Assembly: GCA_963736695.1 (NCBI GenBank)
Contig: CAVTPU010000004.1
Location: forward strand, 1,860,001-1,924,000
Direction: 5' to 3'
DNA length: 64,000 nt
Origin: CAVTPU01 sp963736695
GTDB lineage: Bacteria; Actinomycetota; Actinomycetes; Mycobacteriales; Micromonosporaceae
The translations under genes were made by a program, and so were the position numbers. The notes under the pieces are model-generated. The model was not told where the DNA came from. It saw nothing but the letters and a program-made list of their open reading frames with translations, and searched no databases. Position 1 is the first letter of the stretch, and every line of letters starts with the position of its first letter. Of this stretch, positions 51,933-61,324 are shown in pieces.

Positions 51933-52919
51933 GTCGATCGAACACTCCCCGTCGATGACGGCCAGGCCGAGCGGGGTCAGCATGTGTAATACCGTGTTGC
52001 GTTCCCGGACACTGATGATGAGGCCGGCGTTGCGCAGCACGCTGGCATGCTGACTCGCCGAGGCGAGCGAGACACCGGCCCGCCTGGCGAGCTCGGTGGT
52101 GGAGCAACCCTCGCCGACCGCCGCCAGGATGGCGGCGCGGGTGCCGCCGAGCAACGCCGCCAGCGGGTTGTGGGTCCCGCCCGACTGCTGAGGAACGGAC
52201 CGTGGCCGCTGCGCCGGATAGACCAGCACGGGCGGCAGATCCGGGTTGAACAGGGTCACCGGATAGCGCCAGCAGAAGTAGGACGGGATCAACACCAGTC
52301 CACGGCCGGCGAGATGCAGCTCCTGATCTTCGGGATAGTCGACCCGCAGTTCGCCGGCGTCCCACCGCATCAACGGCCGAAGGCTCTCCCACAGCCCCTC
52401 CGCCCCCCGTTTCGCCAGCGCGCGAATCCGCCGGATCCGGTCGGCCTCGACGACCGCCTCGATCTCCGACCATCGCGGAGCGAGCGCGATGTCGTGATAG
52501 GCGCGCAGGGTGTCGGTGAGCAGCCGGACCGTCGCGGCGTCACCGCTCGCCAACGCGTGGGCCTCGGCCGGCACAGGGCGATCGGCGGCGAGCCGGGCGA
52601 GATCGTGTCGGAGCACCTCTGGCGCGGTTGCGGCGACCGCCTCCAAGCCGGCGTCGAGACCACGCACGCCGGCCTCGGGAGTGAGGAAGTCGGGAAAATA
52701 GCCGGTGGCCGGATTGAGTGCGAGGATTAGTTGTAGATCAGCCAATATGCTTGATTTACGCAATTGAGCAGTTGCTGCACTTCGCCATGGCGAAAAGATG
52801 CCTTTGCCCTGTTTACCCATCAGGATGTGCATGCTCAGCACCGCCTCCCACAGGAAGTCCGGGCCCGGCGCCAGCCGAGTCCTCGCGATGTCTTCACTGG
52901 TGAAATGGATGGTCAGCAT
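51900..52919 (-). CDS. ArsR-like winged-helix transcriptional regulator (long type)
   Basis: A 339-residue regulator. The N-terminal 240 residues begin 'TIHFTSEDIARTRLAPGPDFLWEAVLSMHIL', an opening common in actinobacterial 'helix-turn-helix' proteins, and the C-terminal ArsR-type winged helix reads 'LLGGTRAAILAAVGEGCSTTELARRAGVSLASASQHASVLRNAGLIISVRERNTVLHMLTPLG'. No metal-binding cysteine pair of classic ArsR is seen. ATG 52919 is chosen because the family begins with 'MLTIHF'; the longer frame start is unsupported. The inducer and target are unknown. A 269-base gap lies upstream with no ORF. Confidence 0.85.
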   Translation of the reverse strand: MLTIHFTSEDIARTRLAPGPDFLWEAVLSMHILMGKQGKGIFSPWRSAATAQLRKSSILADLQLILALNPATGYFPDFLTPEAGVRGLDAGLEAVAATAPEVLRHDLARLAADRPVPAEAHALASGDAATVRLLTDTLRAYHDIALAPRWSEIEAVVEADRIRRIRALAKRGAEGLWESLRPLMRWDAGELRVDYPEDQELHLAGRGLVLIPSYFCWRYPVTLFNPDLPPVLVYPAQRPRSVPQQSGGTHNPLAALLGGTRAAILAAVGEGCSTTELARRAGVSLASASQHASVLRNAGLIISVRERNTVLHMLTPLGLAVIDGECSIDSAARADSINR

Positions 52920-53188
52920 GCGCGAGCTCCTACCGCAGGCGAATTGCGACCATAACTTGCGGCCCTGACACGCATGTTTCATCCACAACCAAAATGTGTC
53001 GACTCGGCCGTGTCAGTTTGCGGAGACTAAGTCCGCACCACCTGGGAAGGTGTCGTGGCGGTGCGGTTCGCAACGGGGGTTCGCGCGGCGCACGGTGGCG
53101 TGATAACCATGGGTCACCATGGACAAACGCCGGTCGCGCGTGGCGACCGCCCGCCACGGCACCCCCGGCGTCGCCGACCCTCACACTC

Positions 53189-54310
53189 CTAGAGATATCG
53201 GTCTTCGCCGCGCCCGCGCAGCTCGTCGACCACGGCCTTGACGTCCTGGGCGCGGTCCCGCGAACAGACCAACAAGGCGTCCGGTGTGTCCACGACCACC
53301 AGGTCACGCACGCCGACCGTCGCCACCATCCGGTTCGTCTGGCTCACGACCACCGTGCGCTCGGTGTCACGCAGCACCATCGGGACGCCGGCGGTCTCGG
53401 TCACGACCACGTTGGCATTCGGATCGGCGCCGGCCAGCACCTGCCCCAAGGCCTGAAAGTCGCCGACATCGGTCCAACCGAAGTCGCCCGGGACCGTTGC
53501 GACGAGCCCGCTCGCGGCCGCGCCCTCCATCACCGCGTGGTCCACGGAGATCTTCGGCAATGCCGGCCACACCTCGCCGAGCACCCGATCGGCGGCGGAC
53601 GTGCCCCACGCCTGCGCGATCTCGGTCAAGCCTGCGAAGAGTTCCGACTGCTGTCGGGCGAGCTCGGCGAGGAAGACCCGCACCTGCCAGACGAACATGC
53701 TGGCGTTCCACAGATAGCGACCCGAAGAGAAATACGCCTCGGCCACCTCACGGCTGGGCTTCTCCTTGAACTCGTCCACTGCCTGGACCGCCGAGCCCCC
53801 TGGAATCTCGGCCGGATCTCCACAACGCAGATAGCCATAACCGGTCTCCGCATGAGTCGGCGTGATGCCCACCGTCATGAGCAGGCCGGAACGCGCACCA
53901 TCGGCGGCGGAGCGAATGGCCCGGACGAATGTCGCCTCGTCACGGATCAGGTGGTCCGCCGCGAACGAACCCATCACGGCGTCCGGATCACGACGCGCGA
54001 TGAGTGCCGCAGCGAGGCCGATGGCCGCGCACGAGTCGCGCGGGGACGGCTCGACGACGATGTTGTCCTCCGGCAACTCCGGCAATTGGCGCGCGACCGC
54101 CGTCGCATGCGCCACCCCGGTGACGACCATGGTCGTCTCGGGGGCCGACAACGGCGCCAACCGAGCCACCGTGGCCTGCAGCAAGGTCGCCGACGAGCCG
54201 GTGAGGGCGTGCAGGAACTTGGGGTGAGCAACCCTCGACAGGGGCCACAGCCGAGTGCCGCTGCCGCCGGCCGGGATCACCGAATAGAACGCGCTATTGA
54301 CCACGGGCAC
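53189..54310 (-). CDS. manC: Mannose-1-phosphate guanylyltransferase
   Basis: A 373-residue nucleotidyltransferase making GDP-mannose from mannose-1-P and GTP. The signature is at the N-terminus: 'VIPAGGSGTRLWPLSR' (GGSGTR at 15-20) and 'PKFLHAL', then 'EPSPRDSCAAIGLAAALI', 'SFAADHLI', 'ETGYGYLRCGD', 'FKEKPSREVAEAYFSSGRYLWNASMFVW' and 'GDFGWTDVGDFQALG'. It is the single-domain form, without the isomerase domain. GTG start at 54310. With manA and manB in the same window it completes the pathway; corresponds to Rv3264c. Followed upstream on the same strand by a GT4 gene. Confidence 0.95.
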   Translation of the reverse strand: MPVVNSAFYSVIPAGGSGTRLWPLSRVAHPKFLHALTGSSATLLQATVARLAPLSAPETTMVVTGVAHATAVARQLPELPEDNIVVEPSPRDSCAAIGLAAALIARRDPDAVMGSFAADHLIRDEATFVRAIRSAADGARSGLLMTVGITPTHAETGYGYLRCGDPAEIPGGSAVQAVDEFKEKPSREVAEAYFSSGRYLWNASMFVWQVRVFLAELARQQSELFAGLTEIAQAWGTSAADRVLGEVWPALPKISVDHAVMEGAAASGLVATVPGDFGWTDVGDFQALGQVLAGADPNANVVVTETAGVPMVLRDTERTVVVSQTNRMVATVGVRDLVVVDTPDALLVCSRDRAQDVKAVVDELRGRGEDRYL

Positions 54311-54349
54311 ATCATGCCCGATTTAGTCTCCCGAGTCCTCGACGACGCC

Positions 54350-55504
54350 CTATGACCGAACGACCGAGTTCGCCGCCCGGTTCCAGGCTGCGATGTGCAC
54401 CTCGGCGCTGGAGTCCCAACTGAACTCCCGCGCCCGATCCAGTCCAGCCGCCGCCAACGCCTCCCGACGTGGTTCGTCGGCGAGCAGCGCGGCGAGTTCC
54501 TTGGCGATCTCCGTCGCGGTCGGGCCGGTGTAGACGACGGCGTCCCCACCGACCTCGGGCAGCGACAACCGCGGGGTGGTGAGCACCGGGGCACCACAGG
54601 CCATCGCCTCCAGCACCGGCAGGCCAAACCCCTCTCCGTACGAGGGATACGCCACGACCAGTGCGCCTCCGAGGAAACCCGGCAGATCGGCGAACCGCAG
54701 ATAGCCCGGGCGGAGCAGGCGCAGATGCGCCGGCACCTCCCCGACGGCTTGGTCGATGTCGTCGTCGTGCCCCTGCCCTCCCGCGATCACCAACGCGGGC
54801 GGAGTCGGCAGGTCGGCGACGGCGCTGGCCCAACCCCGGATGAGATTCGGTACGTTCTTGCGCGGTTCCTTCGCCCCGAGGAACGCCACATAGCCCAACT
54901 CTCCCAGTCCGAGCCGGGCCCTGGTCCGGGCCTTGTCTTCCGCCGACGGCACGTGGAAGGCGGTCGAGTCGACCCCGTGATAGGCGACGTCGATGCGGGT
55001 CGGGTCGGCGTCGAGCAGCCGAATCAGCTCATCGCGCGTCGCCTTGCTCGGCACGATCACCCGGTCGGCTCGTCGCAGTGACGCTTTGATCGCCGACCGG
55101 AAGAAGGTTCGCTTGGACTTGTCGTAGTGCTCCGGTTCGGTGAAGAAGGTCGCGTCGTGCACGGTGACCGTCACCGGGCACCCGGCCCGCAGCGGGCACG
55201 TGTAGAACGGCGAGTGCAGCACCGCCGCACCCACTTGTTGGGCAAGCAACGGCAGACCGGTCTGCTCCCACGCGAGTCGTGCCGGCCGATGGGTGACCGC
55301 CGCCGGGGCCGCGACCACCTGCGAGTGTGGCAGCACCTTTTCATATCGCTCGTGGTCGGTGCGTTGACACACCACCACCAGATCGATGTCGACTCGCCGG
55401 CCCAGGGCACCGAGCAGGCCATCGACATATCTGCCGACACCACCCCGGTCGGCCGGCACGCTGGTGGCATCGAACAACACCCGAGTCGGATGACCGGCGG
55501 TCAC
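54350..55504 (-). CDS. GT4 glycosyltransferase, probably mannosyl
   Basis: A 384-residue GT-B fold, family 4 enzyme. N-terminal acceptor domain 'RVLFDATSVPADRGGVGRYVDGLLGAL', then 'DRVIVPSKATRDELIRLL', 'GVDSTAFHVPS', and the donor site 'FLGAKEPRKNV' with the retaining EX7E motif E291-E299 in 'SYGEGFGLPVLEAMACGAPVLT'. The arrangement is typical of WbaZ/PimB-like alpha-mannosyltransferases. It is read together with manC (39 bases between), which makes GDP-mannose as donor likely. No TM segment; presumably cytoplasmic at the inner membrane face. Acceptor not determined. Confidence 0.92.
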   Translation of the reverse strand: MTAGHPTRVLFDATSVPADRGGVGRYVDGLLGALGRRVDIDLVVVCQRTDHERYEKVLPHSQVVAAPAAVTHRPARLAWEQTGLPLLAQQVGAAVLHSPFYTCPLRAGCPVTVTVHDATFFTEPEHYDKSKRTFFRSAIKASLRRADRVIVPSKATRDELIRLLDADPTRIDVAYHGVDSTAFHVPSAEDKARTRARLGLGELGYVAFLGAKEPRKNVPNLIRGWASAVADLPTPPALVIAGGQGHDDDIDQAVGEVPAHLRLLRPGYLRFADLPGFLGGALVVAYPSYGEGFGLPVLEAMACGAPVLTTPRLSLPEVGGDAVVYTGPTATEIAKELAALLADEPRREALAAAGLDRAREFSWDSSAEVHIAAWNRAANSVVRS

Positions 55505-55748
55505 GGCAATCTCCTCAGACAGACAAAAGATCAGGCTAGATCACAACAGCGTGCACGCCCAGCACCGACGCACCGCTCGCGACCCGCCGATGGCGAAAGC
55601 CTACGCCCGCGCGACGCCGATCGCGCCGCGGCGCCACCCGCGCACCACATGAGTTCGCCCAATGCCCGTGCCGCGGACGTCACCACGAGTGACGTGGTCA
55701 CGCCGCGGCGGCTCACACCACTGGTCTGGACATTATTGTGAAGGCGTG

Positions 55749-56504
55749 ATGACGACTGTCGAGCACCCCACCGTCATCGCCGCCGTCGCGGCGATCGCGA
55801 AGACTCGCCCAACTCAGCCACTGATAACCTTCTATGACGACAACACCGGCGAGCGCGTGGAACTCTCGGCCACCAGCCTGATCAACTGGGTCGCGAAGAC
55901 CGCGAATCTGCTGGTCGAGGCGACCATGCTCGACGCTGGAGATCTGGCCGCGGTTCGCCTGCCGGCACACTGGCAGACCGCCGCGGTCCTGCTCGGCTGC
56001 TGGTCAGCGGGCCTAACCGTCGACCTCGACGGGTCCAGCCGACCCACGCCGCCGGTCGTCTTCGCCAGCGGCGACCGACTCGACGAGGCCGACGCCGCCC
56101 ACGCCACCCGATTCGCGCTCGCGTTGGCTCCGCTGGCCGCCCCGTTTCGCCCCGGACCACCGGCGGGCGCACTCGACTATGTCGTCGAGGTGCGGGGTCA
56201 AGGCGACCACTTCGCCCCGGTGACCCCAGTGACGCCGACGACGATCGCGCTCGCCGACGGCACCACCCACCGCGAGCTGGCGGCCCGGGCACGGGCGCAC
56301 CCATTGCTCGCCGATGGGACACGGCCGGCGCCCGGCGCCCGGCTCCTCATCGATGGGGACGCCACCGACGATCCGGTTCGGTGGCTGGTCGCGCCCCTGC
56401 TCGCGGAGGCGTCGATCGTGCTCTGCCGGGGCCTTGACCGGAGTCGCCTGGCACAGCGGCTCGCCGCCGAACACGCCGTCGCGACGACCGGCGTCACGAG
56501 CTGA
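55749..56504 (+). CDS. TIGR03089 family protein
   Basis: A 251-residue member of the actinobacterial TIGR03089 family, related to the N-terminal part of AMP-binding (acyl-CoA synthetase-like) enzymes: 'ITFYDDNTGERVELSATSLINWVAKTANLLVEATMLDAGDLAAVRLPAHWQTAAVLLGCWSAGLTVDL'. The ATP/AMP motifs of full synthetases are missing, so it is not expected to be an enzyme of that type. ATG 55749 starts the family core; the upstream frame is unlikely to be coding. Convergent with acetoacetyl-CoA synthetase (6 bases between stops). Function unknown. Confidence 0.88.
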   Translation: MTTVEHPTVIAAVAAIAKTRPTQPLITFYDDNTGERVELSATSLINWVAKTANLLVEATMLDAGDLAAVRLPAHWQTAAVLLGCWSAGLTVDLDGSSRPTPPVVFASGDRLDEADAAHATRFALALAPLAAPFRPGPPAGALDYVVEVRGQGDHFAPVTPVTPTTIALADGTTHRELAARARAHPLLADGTRPAPGARLLIDGDATDDPVRWLVAPLLAEASIVLCRGLDRSRLAQRLAAEHAVATTGVTS

Positions 56505-56510
56505 CACCGG

Positions 56511-58484
56511 TCAGCCGCGACGAGCGCGGGCCAACTCCTCAAAGGCACGCAGGGATTCCGGGTTGGCAAGGGCCCCCTTCGCCGCCGCGAACTCCACGGG
56601 CGTGCCGGAGAGGATCCGTTTGACGGGCACCTCGAGTTTCTTGGCCGACAGGGTGCGCGGCACCGCCCGTACGGAATGGATCTCGTCGGGCACGTGACGC
56701 GGGGACAGGGACATGCGCAACTGGGCCGCGATGCGGGCTTTCAACGGGTCGTCGAGCTCGACGCCGGCCGCGAGCACCACGAACAGCAGCAGCTCACCCG
56801 GCCCGCCGGCAGGATCCTCCAGATGTACGACGAGGGAGTCGACCACCTCGTCGAAGCCTTCGATCACGGAATAGAACTCGCTGGTGCCTAACCGAACCCC
56901 GCCCCGGTTGAGGGTGGCGTCGGACCGGCCAGTGATAACGCAGCCGCCGGTTTCGGAGATCGAGATCCAGTCACCGTGTCGCCATATCCCGGGAAAGACG
57001 TCGAAATAGGCTTCGCGATATCGCGATCCGTCGGGGTCGTTCCAGAAGCCGATCGGCATCGACGGCATCGGTGCGGTGATCACGAGCTCGCCGACCTCAC
57101 CGATGACGCTGCGGCCCGCGGGGTCGAACGCCTCGACCCGCGCACCGAGACACCGACACGCGATCTCACCCGAGCGCACCGGCAGCAGCGGCACCGCGCC
57201 GACGAATCCGGTGCACACGTCGGTGCCGCCCGAGATCGATTGCAGCATGAGAGAGTCGCTGACGTCGGCATAGACCCACGCGAACCCCTCGGGGGGCAGC
57301 GGCGCCCCAGTGGAGCCGAGCCCTTTGAGACTGCGGAGATCGGCGATCTCGCGGGGCACGACCGACGCCTTGCGACAGGCGAGCAGATAGGGCGCGGACG
57401 TGCCGAAGTAGGTCATGCCGACATCGGCCGCCAAGCGCCACAACGACCCGAGGTCCGGGAAGGCCGGATCGCCGTCGAAGAGCACGATCGACGCGCCGAC
57501 CGCCGGACCGGAGACCAGAAAGTTCCACATCATCCAGCCGGTGGTGCTGAACCAGAAGAAACGGTCACCGGGACCCAGGTCTGACTGCAGGGCGAGCATC
57601 TTGAGGTGTTCGAGCAGGATGCCGCCGTGTCCGTGCACGATCGGTTTCGGCAGTCCCGTGGTGCCCGACGAATAGAGCACATAGAGCGGATGGTCGAACG
57701 GCACCGGTTCGAACGTCAGCTCGTCGTCGGTGGGCGCGGCGAGATCGGCCCAACCGATCGCTCCGGCCGGCGGCGGCGCATCGGTGTCGAGATAGGACAG
57801 TGAAACCACGTGGGTGAGCGAGGGCAGTTCGGCCCGGATCGCGGCGACCTCGCCTGCGCGGTCGACGGCCTTGGCGCCGTAACGATAACCGTCGACCGCG
57901 ACGAGCAGGCTGGGCTCGATCTGGCGCCACCGATCGACCACCGAACGCGTGCCGAACTCCGGCGCGCAACTGGAGAAGACGGCGCCGAGACTCGCGGTGG
58001 CGAGCATGAGGATGAGGGTCTCCGGAATGTTCGGCAGATAGGCCGCGACCCGATCGCCGGGGCCGATGCCGAGCCGTCGCAGTCCGGCCCGCACCCGGCG
58101 GACCTCGTCGCGCAGTCCCGCCGCGGTGAGCTCGTGGGGGGGACGGCTCTGAGAGTGGGCGAAGACGACCGGATCGTCGGCGGCGAGTCCGGGCATGCGC
58201 AGCACGTGCTCGGCATAGTTGAGTGTCGCCTCGGGAAACCATCGCGCGCCGGGCATCGTCGCACTGGCGAGCACCTCGGTCGCCGGATGGTGCGCGATCA
58301 CCTCGAAGTAATCCCAGATCGACGACCAGAATCCGGTCAGATCGTCGACCGACCATCGCCACAACTGTTGATAGTCGTCGAACCGCAGCCCGCGATGCGT
58401 CTCCAGCCAGCGCAGATAGTGCCCGACGCGGGTGGTGTCACGCACGTTCGCCGGTGGCTCCCACAACAGATCCCCGGTGGTCAT
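56511..58484 (-). CDS. aacS: Acetoacetyl-CoA synthetase
   Basis: A 657-residue ANL enzyme activating acetoacetate to acetoacetyl-CoA with ATP. N-terminus 'LLWEPPANVRDTTRVGHYLRWLETHRGLRFDDYQQLWRWSVDDLTGFWSSIWDYF' is typical of this subfamily. The P-loop is 'YSSGTTGLPKPIVHGHGG', later motifs are 'SISGGTDVCTGFVG' and 'GDWISI', and the hinge and catalytic lysine follow in 'TLSAKKLEVPVKRIL'. RBS GAGGAGAG before ATG. It lies upstream-adjacent on the same strand to the acyl-CoA dehydrogenase (13 bases between), suggesting one ketone-body or fatty-acid catabolic unit. Confidence 0.95.
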   Translation of the reverse strand: MTTGDLLWEPPANVRDTTRVGHYLRWLETHRGLRFDDYQQLWRWSVDDLTGFWSSIWDYFEVIAHHPATEVLASATMPGARWFPEATLNYAEHVLRMPGLAADDPVVFAHSQSRPPHELTAAGLRDEVRRVRAGLRRLGIGPGDRVAAYLPNIPETLILMLATASLGAVFSSCAPEFGTRSVVDRWRQIEPSLLVAVDGYRYGAKAVDRAGEVAAIRAELPSLTHVVSLSYLDTDAPPPAGAIGWADLAAPTDDELTFEPVPFDHPLYVLYSSGTTGLPKPIVHGHGGILLEHLKMLALQSDLGPGDRFFWFSTTGWMMWNFLVSGPAVGASIVLFDGDPAFPDLGSLWRLAADVGMTYFGTSAPYLLACRKASVVPREIADLRSLKGLGSTGAPLPPEGFAWVYADVSDSLMLQSISGGTDVCTGFVGAVPLLPVRSGEIACRCLGARVEAFDPAGRSVIGEVGELVITAPMPSMPIGFWNDPDGSRYREAYFDVFPGIWRHGDWISISETGGCVITGRSDATLNRGGVRLGTSEFYSVIEGFDEVVDSLVVHLEDPAGGPGELLLFVVLAAGVELDDPLKARIAAQLRMSLSPRHVPDEIHSVRAVPRTLSAKKLEVPVKRILSGTPVEFAAAKGALANPESLRAFEELARARRG

Positions 58485-58497
58485 CGTTCGACTCTCC

Positions 58498-59655
58498 TCA
58501 CAGCTGACGGGCGAGCAGCTGCCGGGCCATCACGATCCGCTGGACCTGATTGGTGCCCTCGTAGATCTGGGTGATCTTGGCGTCCCGCATCATCCGCTCG
58601 ACCGGATAGTCATGGGTGTAGCCGTAGCCGCCGAGCAGCTGCACCGCGTCGGTGGTGATCTCCATCGCGGCGTCGGAGGCGAAACACTTCGCCGCGGCGC
58701 CGAAATAGGTCAGGTCGGCGTCGCCGCGCTCGGAGCGAGCCGCGGCTGCGTAGGTGAGCTGCCTCGCGGCCTCCAACTTCATGCCCATGTCGGCGAGCAT
58801 GAACTGGATTCCCTGGAATTCGGCGATCGCCTTGCCGAACTGTCTGCGTTGCGCGACATAACCCAGGGCGTAGTCGAGCGCCCCCTGCGCGATGCCCACC
58901 GCTTGGGCGGCGATGGTGACCCGGGTGTGGTCCAGGGTGTGCATCGCGGTCTGAAAGCCGGACCCGGGCGCACCGATCATGCGATCGGCGCTGAGCCGCA
59001 CGTTGTCGAAATAGACCTCGCGGGTCGGCGATCCCTTGATGCCGAGTTTGCGCTCCGGCGCCCCGAAACTCACCCCTGGATCAGACTTTTCCACGACAAA
59101 TGCGGATATGCCCTTGCTACGGGCGCCCGGTTCGGTCACCGCGAAGACGGTGTAGAACTCCGAGACACCCGCATTGGTGATCCACCGCTTTACGCCGTTG
59201 AGCAGATAGCCATCACCGTCCGGAGTCGCCCGGGTGGTCAGCGAGACCGCGTCACTGCCCGCCTCCGGCTCCGACAGGCAATACGAGAAGATCGCCTCGC
59301 CACGGGCGACCGGCGGCAGATAGCGTTGTTTGATCTCCTCAGACCCGGCGAGCAACAGGGGCAACGTGCCGAGTTTGTTCACCGCGGGGATGAGTGAGGT
59401 CGAGGCGCAGGCGCGAGCCACCTCTTCGATGACGATCGCGGTCGCCAACGCGTCGGCGCCGGCTCCGCCGTACGGGGTCGGGATGTGTGGAGCGTGGAAG
59501 TCAGACGCCCGCAACGCGTCATAGGAGGCCTGAGGAAACTCGCTGGCCTCATCGGCCGCGGCGGCGTTGGGCGCCACCTTGCCCTCACACACCGCCCGGA
59601 CCGCTTCCCGGACCGCTTGGTGCTCCTCGGACAGTTGATAGGCGTCGAAGGTCAC
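58498..59655 (-). CDS. fadE25: Acyl-CoA dehydrogenase (FadE25 type)
   Basis: A 385-residue FAD acyl-CoA dehydrogenase, close to mycobacterial FadE25 (Rv3274c). Signatures: 'EEVARACASTSLIPAVNKLGTLPLLLAGSEE', 'FSYCLSEPEAGSDAVSLTTRA' (substrate and FAD binding), 'WITNAGVSEFYTVFAVT', 'HTRVTIAAQAVGIAQGALDYAL', and the C-terminal 'GGYGYTHDYPVERMMRDAKITQIYEGTNQVQRIV', with the catalytic glutamate in YEGTN. GTG 59655 has GGGAG 8 bases upstream; the longer GTG at 59664 overlaps that RBS. Likely the first beta-oxidation step for short or branched chains. Confidence 0.95.
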   Translation of the reverse strand: MTFDAYQLSEEHQAVREAVRAVCEGKVAPNAAAADEASEFPQASYDALRASDFHAPHIPTPYGGAGADALATAIVIEEVARACASTSLIPAVNKLGTLPLLLAGSEEIKQRYLPPVARGEAIFSYCLSEPEAGSDAVSLTTRATPDGDGYLLNGVKRWITNAGVSEFYTVFAVTEPGARSKGISAFVVEKSDPGVSFGAPERKLGIKGSPTREVYFDNVRLSADRMIGAPGSGFQTAMHTLDHTRVTIAAQAVGIAQGALDYALGYVAQRRQFGKAIAEFQGIQFMLADMGMKLEAARQLTYAAAARSERGDADLTYFGAAAKCFASDAAMEITTDAVQLLGGYGYTHDYPVERMMRDAKITQIYEGTNQVQRIVMARQLLARQL

Positions 59656-59832
59656 CGTGCCCACTCCCTAACGCTCGTTCGTGTTACCTGAGAGTAAACC
59701 CGACCGCCAGCGCTTCGCTGCCCCCGAGGCCCCTTACCGTGAGGATGTGGCAACCACTATTCTCGGCGCTGACGCCGCACCGGCCCGACCATCGATCACC
59801 GCCCCCGCGGTGCTCAGCGAGCGGAGATACGC

Positions 59833-61305
59833 GTGAGCTTGCCGTACGACCCCGCACAGACATATCCGGCGGCGCCAACCCAGCCTCTCGGCTCTGGGCC
59901 GACCCCGATCTCGATGCCGCCTGGCGCCCCACGCCCTCGGCTGACGTTTCTCGGCACCGGTTATCTCGGCGCGACCTATGCCATCTGCTTCGCCGATCTC
60001 GGCTATGAGGTGCTGGGCGTCGACGTCGACGAGCAGAAGATCGCCATGCTCGCGGCCGGCGAGGTCCCCATCCACGAGCCGGGACTCGATGAACTGCTGC
60101 GACGCAACCTGGCCGCCGGCCGGCTGCGCTTCACCACCGACTATCGCGAGGCCGCGGCCTTCGGCGATGTGCATTTCATCTGCGTCGGCACGCCGCAACG
60201 GGCCGACGGCATGGGCGCGGAGCTGAGTTACGTCGAGACGGCCGTGACGTCACTCGTGCCGCATCTGACCCGCAAAGTGCTCATCGTCGGCAAATCGACC
60301 GTTCCGGTCGGCACCGCCGAATGGGTGGAGAAGCTGGTCGACAAACACGCGCCGGCCGATCTCGGGGTCGAGGTCGCGTGGAGTCCGGAGTTCCTCCAGG
60401 AGGGCTTCGCGATGGAGGACGTGCTGCGCCCCAACCGCATCGTGCTCGGCGTCAAGAGCGCGTGGGCGTATTCCACGCTGCTCTCCGCGCACAAGGGCGT
60501 CTTCGACCTCGCCGCCACCGAAGACCGTGAGGTGCCGGTGGTGGCGACCGACTTCGCCACCGCCGAGTTGGTCAAGGTGGCCGCCAACGCCTTTCTCGCC
60601 ACCAAGATCTCATTCATCAACGCGATGGCCGAGGTCTGCGAGACCGCTGGCGGCGACGTCACCCAACTCGCCCGGGCGATCGGATATGACGACCGGATCG
60701 GCAAAAAGTTCCTCCGGGCCGGTGTCGGATTCGGCGGTGCATGCCTGCCCAAGGACATCCGAGCCTTCCAGGCCCGGGCCCAAGAGCTCGGCGCCGGCGA
60801 GGCGTTGCGGTTCCTCCACGAGGTCGACCTGATCAACCAACGTCGCCGCAACCGGGTGGTCCAGCTCGCCGCGGAACTTCTCGATCGGCCGTACGGGCCC
60901 GCCGGCCCCGACCTCTCCGGGCTGCGCATCGCGGTTCTCGGGGCCACCTTCAAACCCAACACCGACGACGTGCGCGACTCGCCCGCCCTCGCCGTCGCCC
61001 GCGGGCTCGTGCGAGCCGGCGCGCAGATCCGGGTCTATGACCCGCAGGGCATGGAGAACGCGAAGCGGGAACTGCCCGAGGCGACCTACGCCGCGAGCAT
61101 GGCCGAGGCGGTGGCCGACGCGGACCTCGTCTGTGTCCTCACGGCGTGGGAAGAGTTCCGATATGCCGACCCCGCCGCGTTGAGCGAACAGGTCACCGGC
61201 CGCCGGGTGATCGACGGACTGAACTGTCTGGACCAGACACTGTGGGCGACAGCCGGTTGGGAATACCGGGGAATGGGACGCCCGCCGCAGTTGACCTCGC
61301 CGTGA
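59833..61305 (+). CDS. ugd: UDP-glucose 6-dehydrogenase
   Basis: A 490-residue UDP-glucose/GDP-mannose dehydrogenase-family enzyme that oxidises UDP-glucose to UDP-glucuronate with two NAD+. N-terminal Rossmann motif GTGYLG (41-46) in 'LTFLGTGYLGATYAICFADLGYEVLGVDVDEQK', 'GEVPIHEPGLDELL', 'KSTVPVGTAEWVEKL', 'EFLQEGFAMEDVLRPNRIVLG', the catalytic C304 in 'GVGFGGACLPKD', and the second NAD domain 'VLGATFKPNTDDVRDSPAL'. The N-terminal 35 residues are Pro-rich and not part of the domain; the GTG at 59833 may not be the true start. Supplies a uronic-acid sugar for wall or capsule glycans. Confidence 0.93.
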   Translation: MSLPYDPAQTYPAAPTQPLGSGPTPISMPPGAPRPRLTFLGTGYLGATYAICFADLGYEVLGVDVDEQKIAMLAAGEVPIHEPGLDELLRRNLAAGRLRFTTDYREAAAFGDVHFICVGTPQRADGMGAELSYVETAVTSLVPHLTRKVLIVGKSTVPVGTAEWVEKLVDKHAPADLGVEVAWSPEFLQEGFAMEDVLRPNRIVLGVKSAWAYSTLLSAHKGVFDLAATEDREVPVVATDFATAELVKVAANAFLATKISFINAMAEVCETAGGDVTQLARAIGYDDRIGKKFLRAGVGFGGACLPKDIRAFQARAQELGAGEALRFLHEVDLINQRRRNRVVQLAAELLDRPYGPAGPDLSGLRIAVLGATFKPNTDDVRDSPALAVARGLVRAGAQIRVYDPQGMENAKRELPEATYAASMAEAVADADLVCVLTAWEEFRYADPAALSEQVTGRRVIDGLNCLDQTLWATAGWEYRGMGRPPQLTSP

Positions 61306-61324
61306 AGCGCCACCGGATGAGACA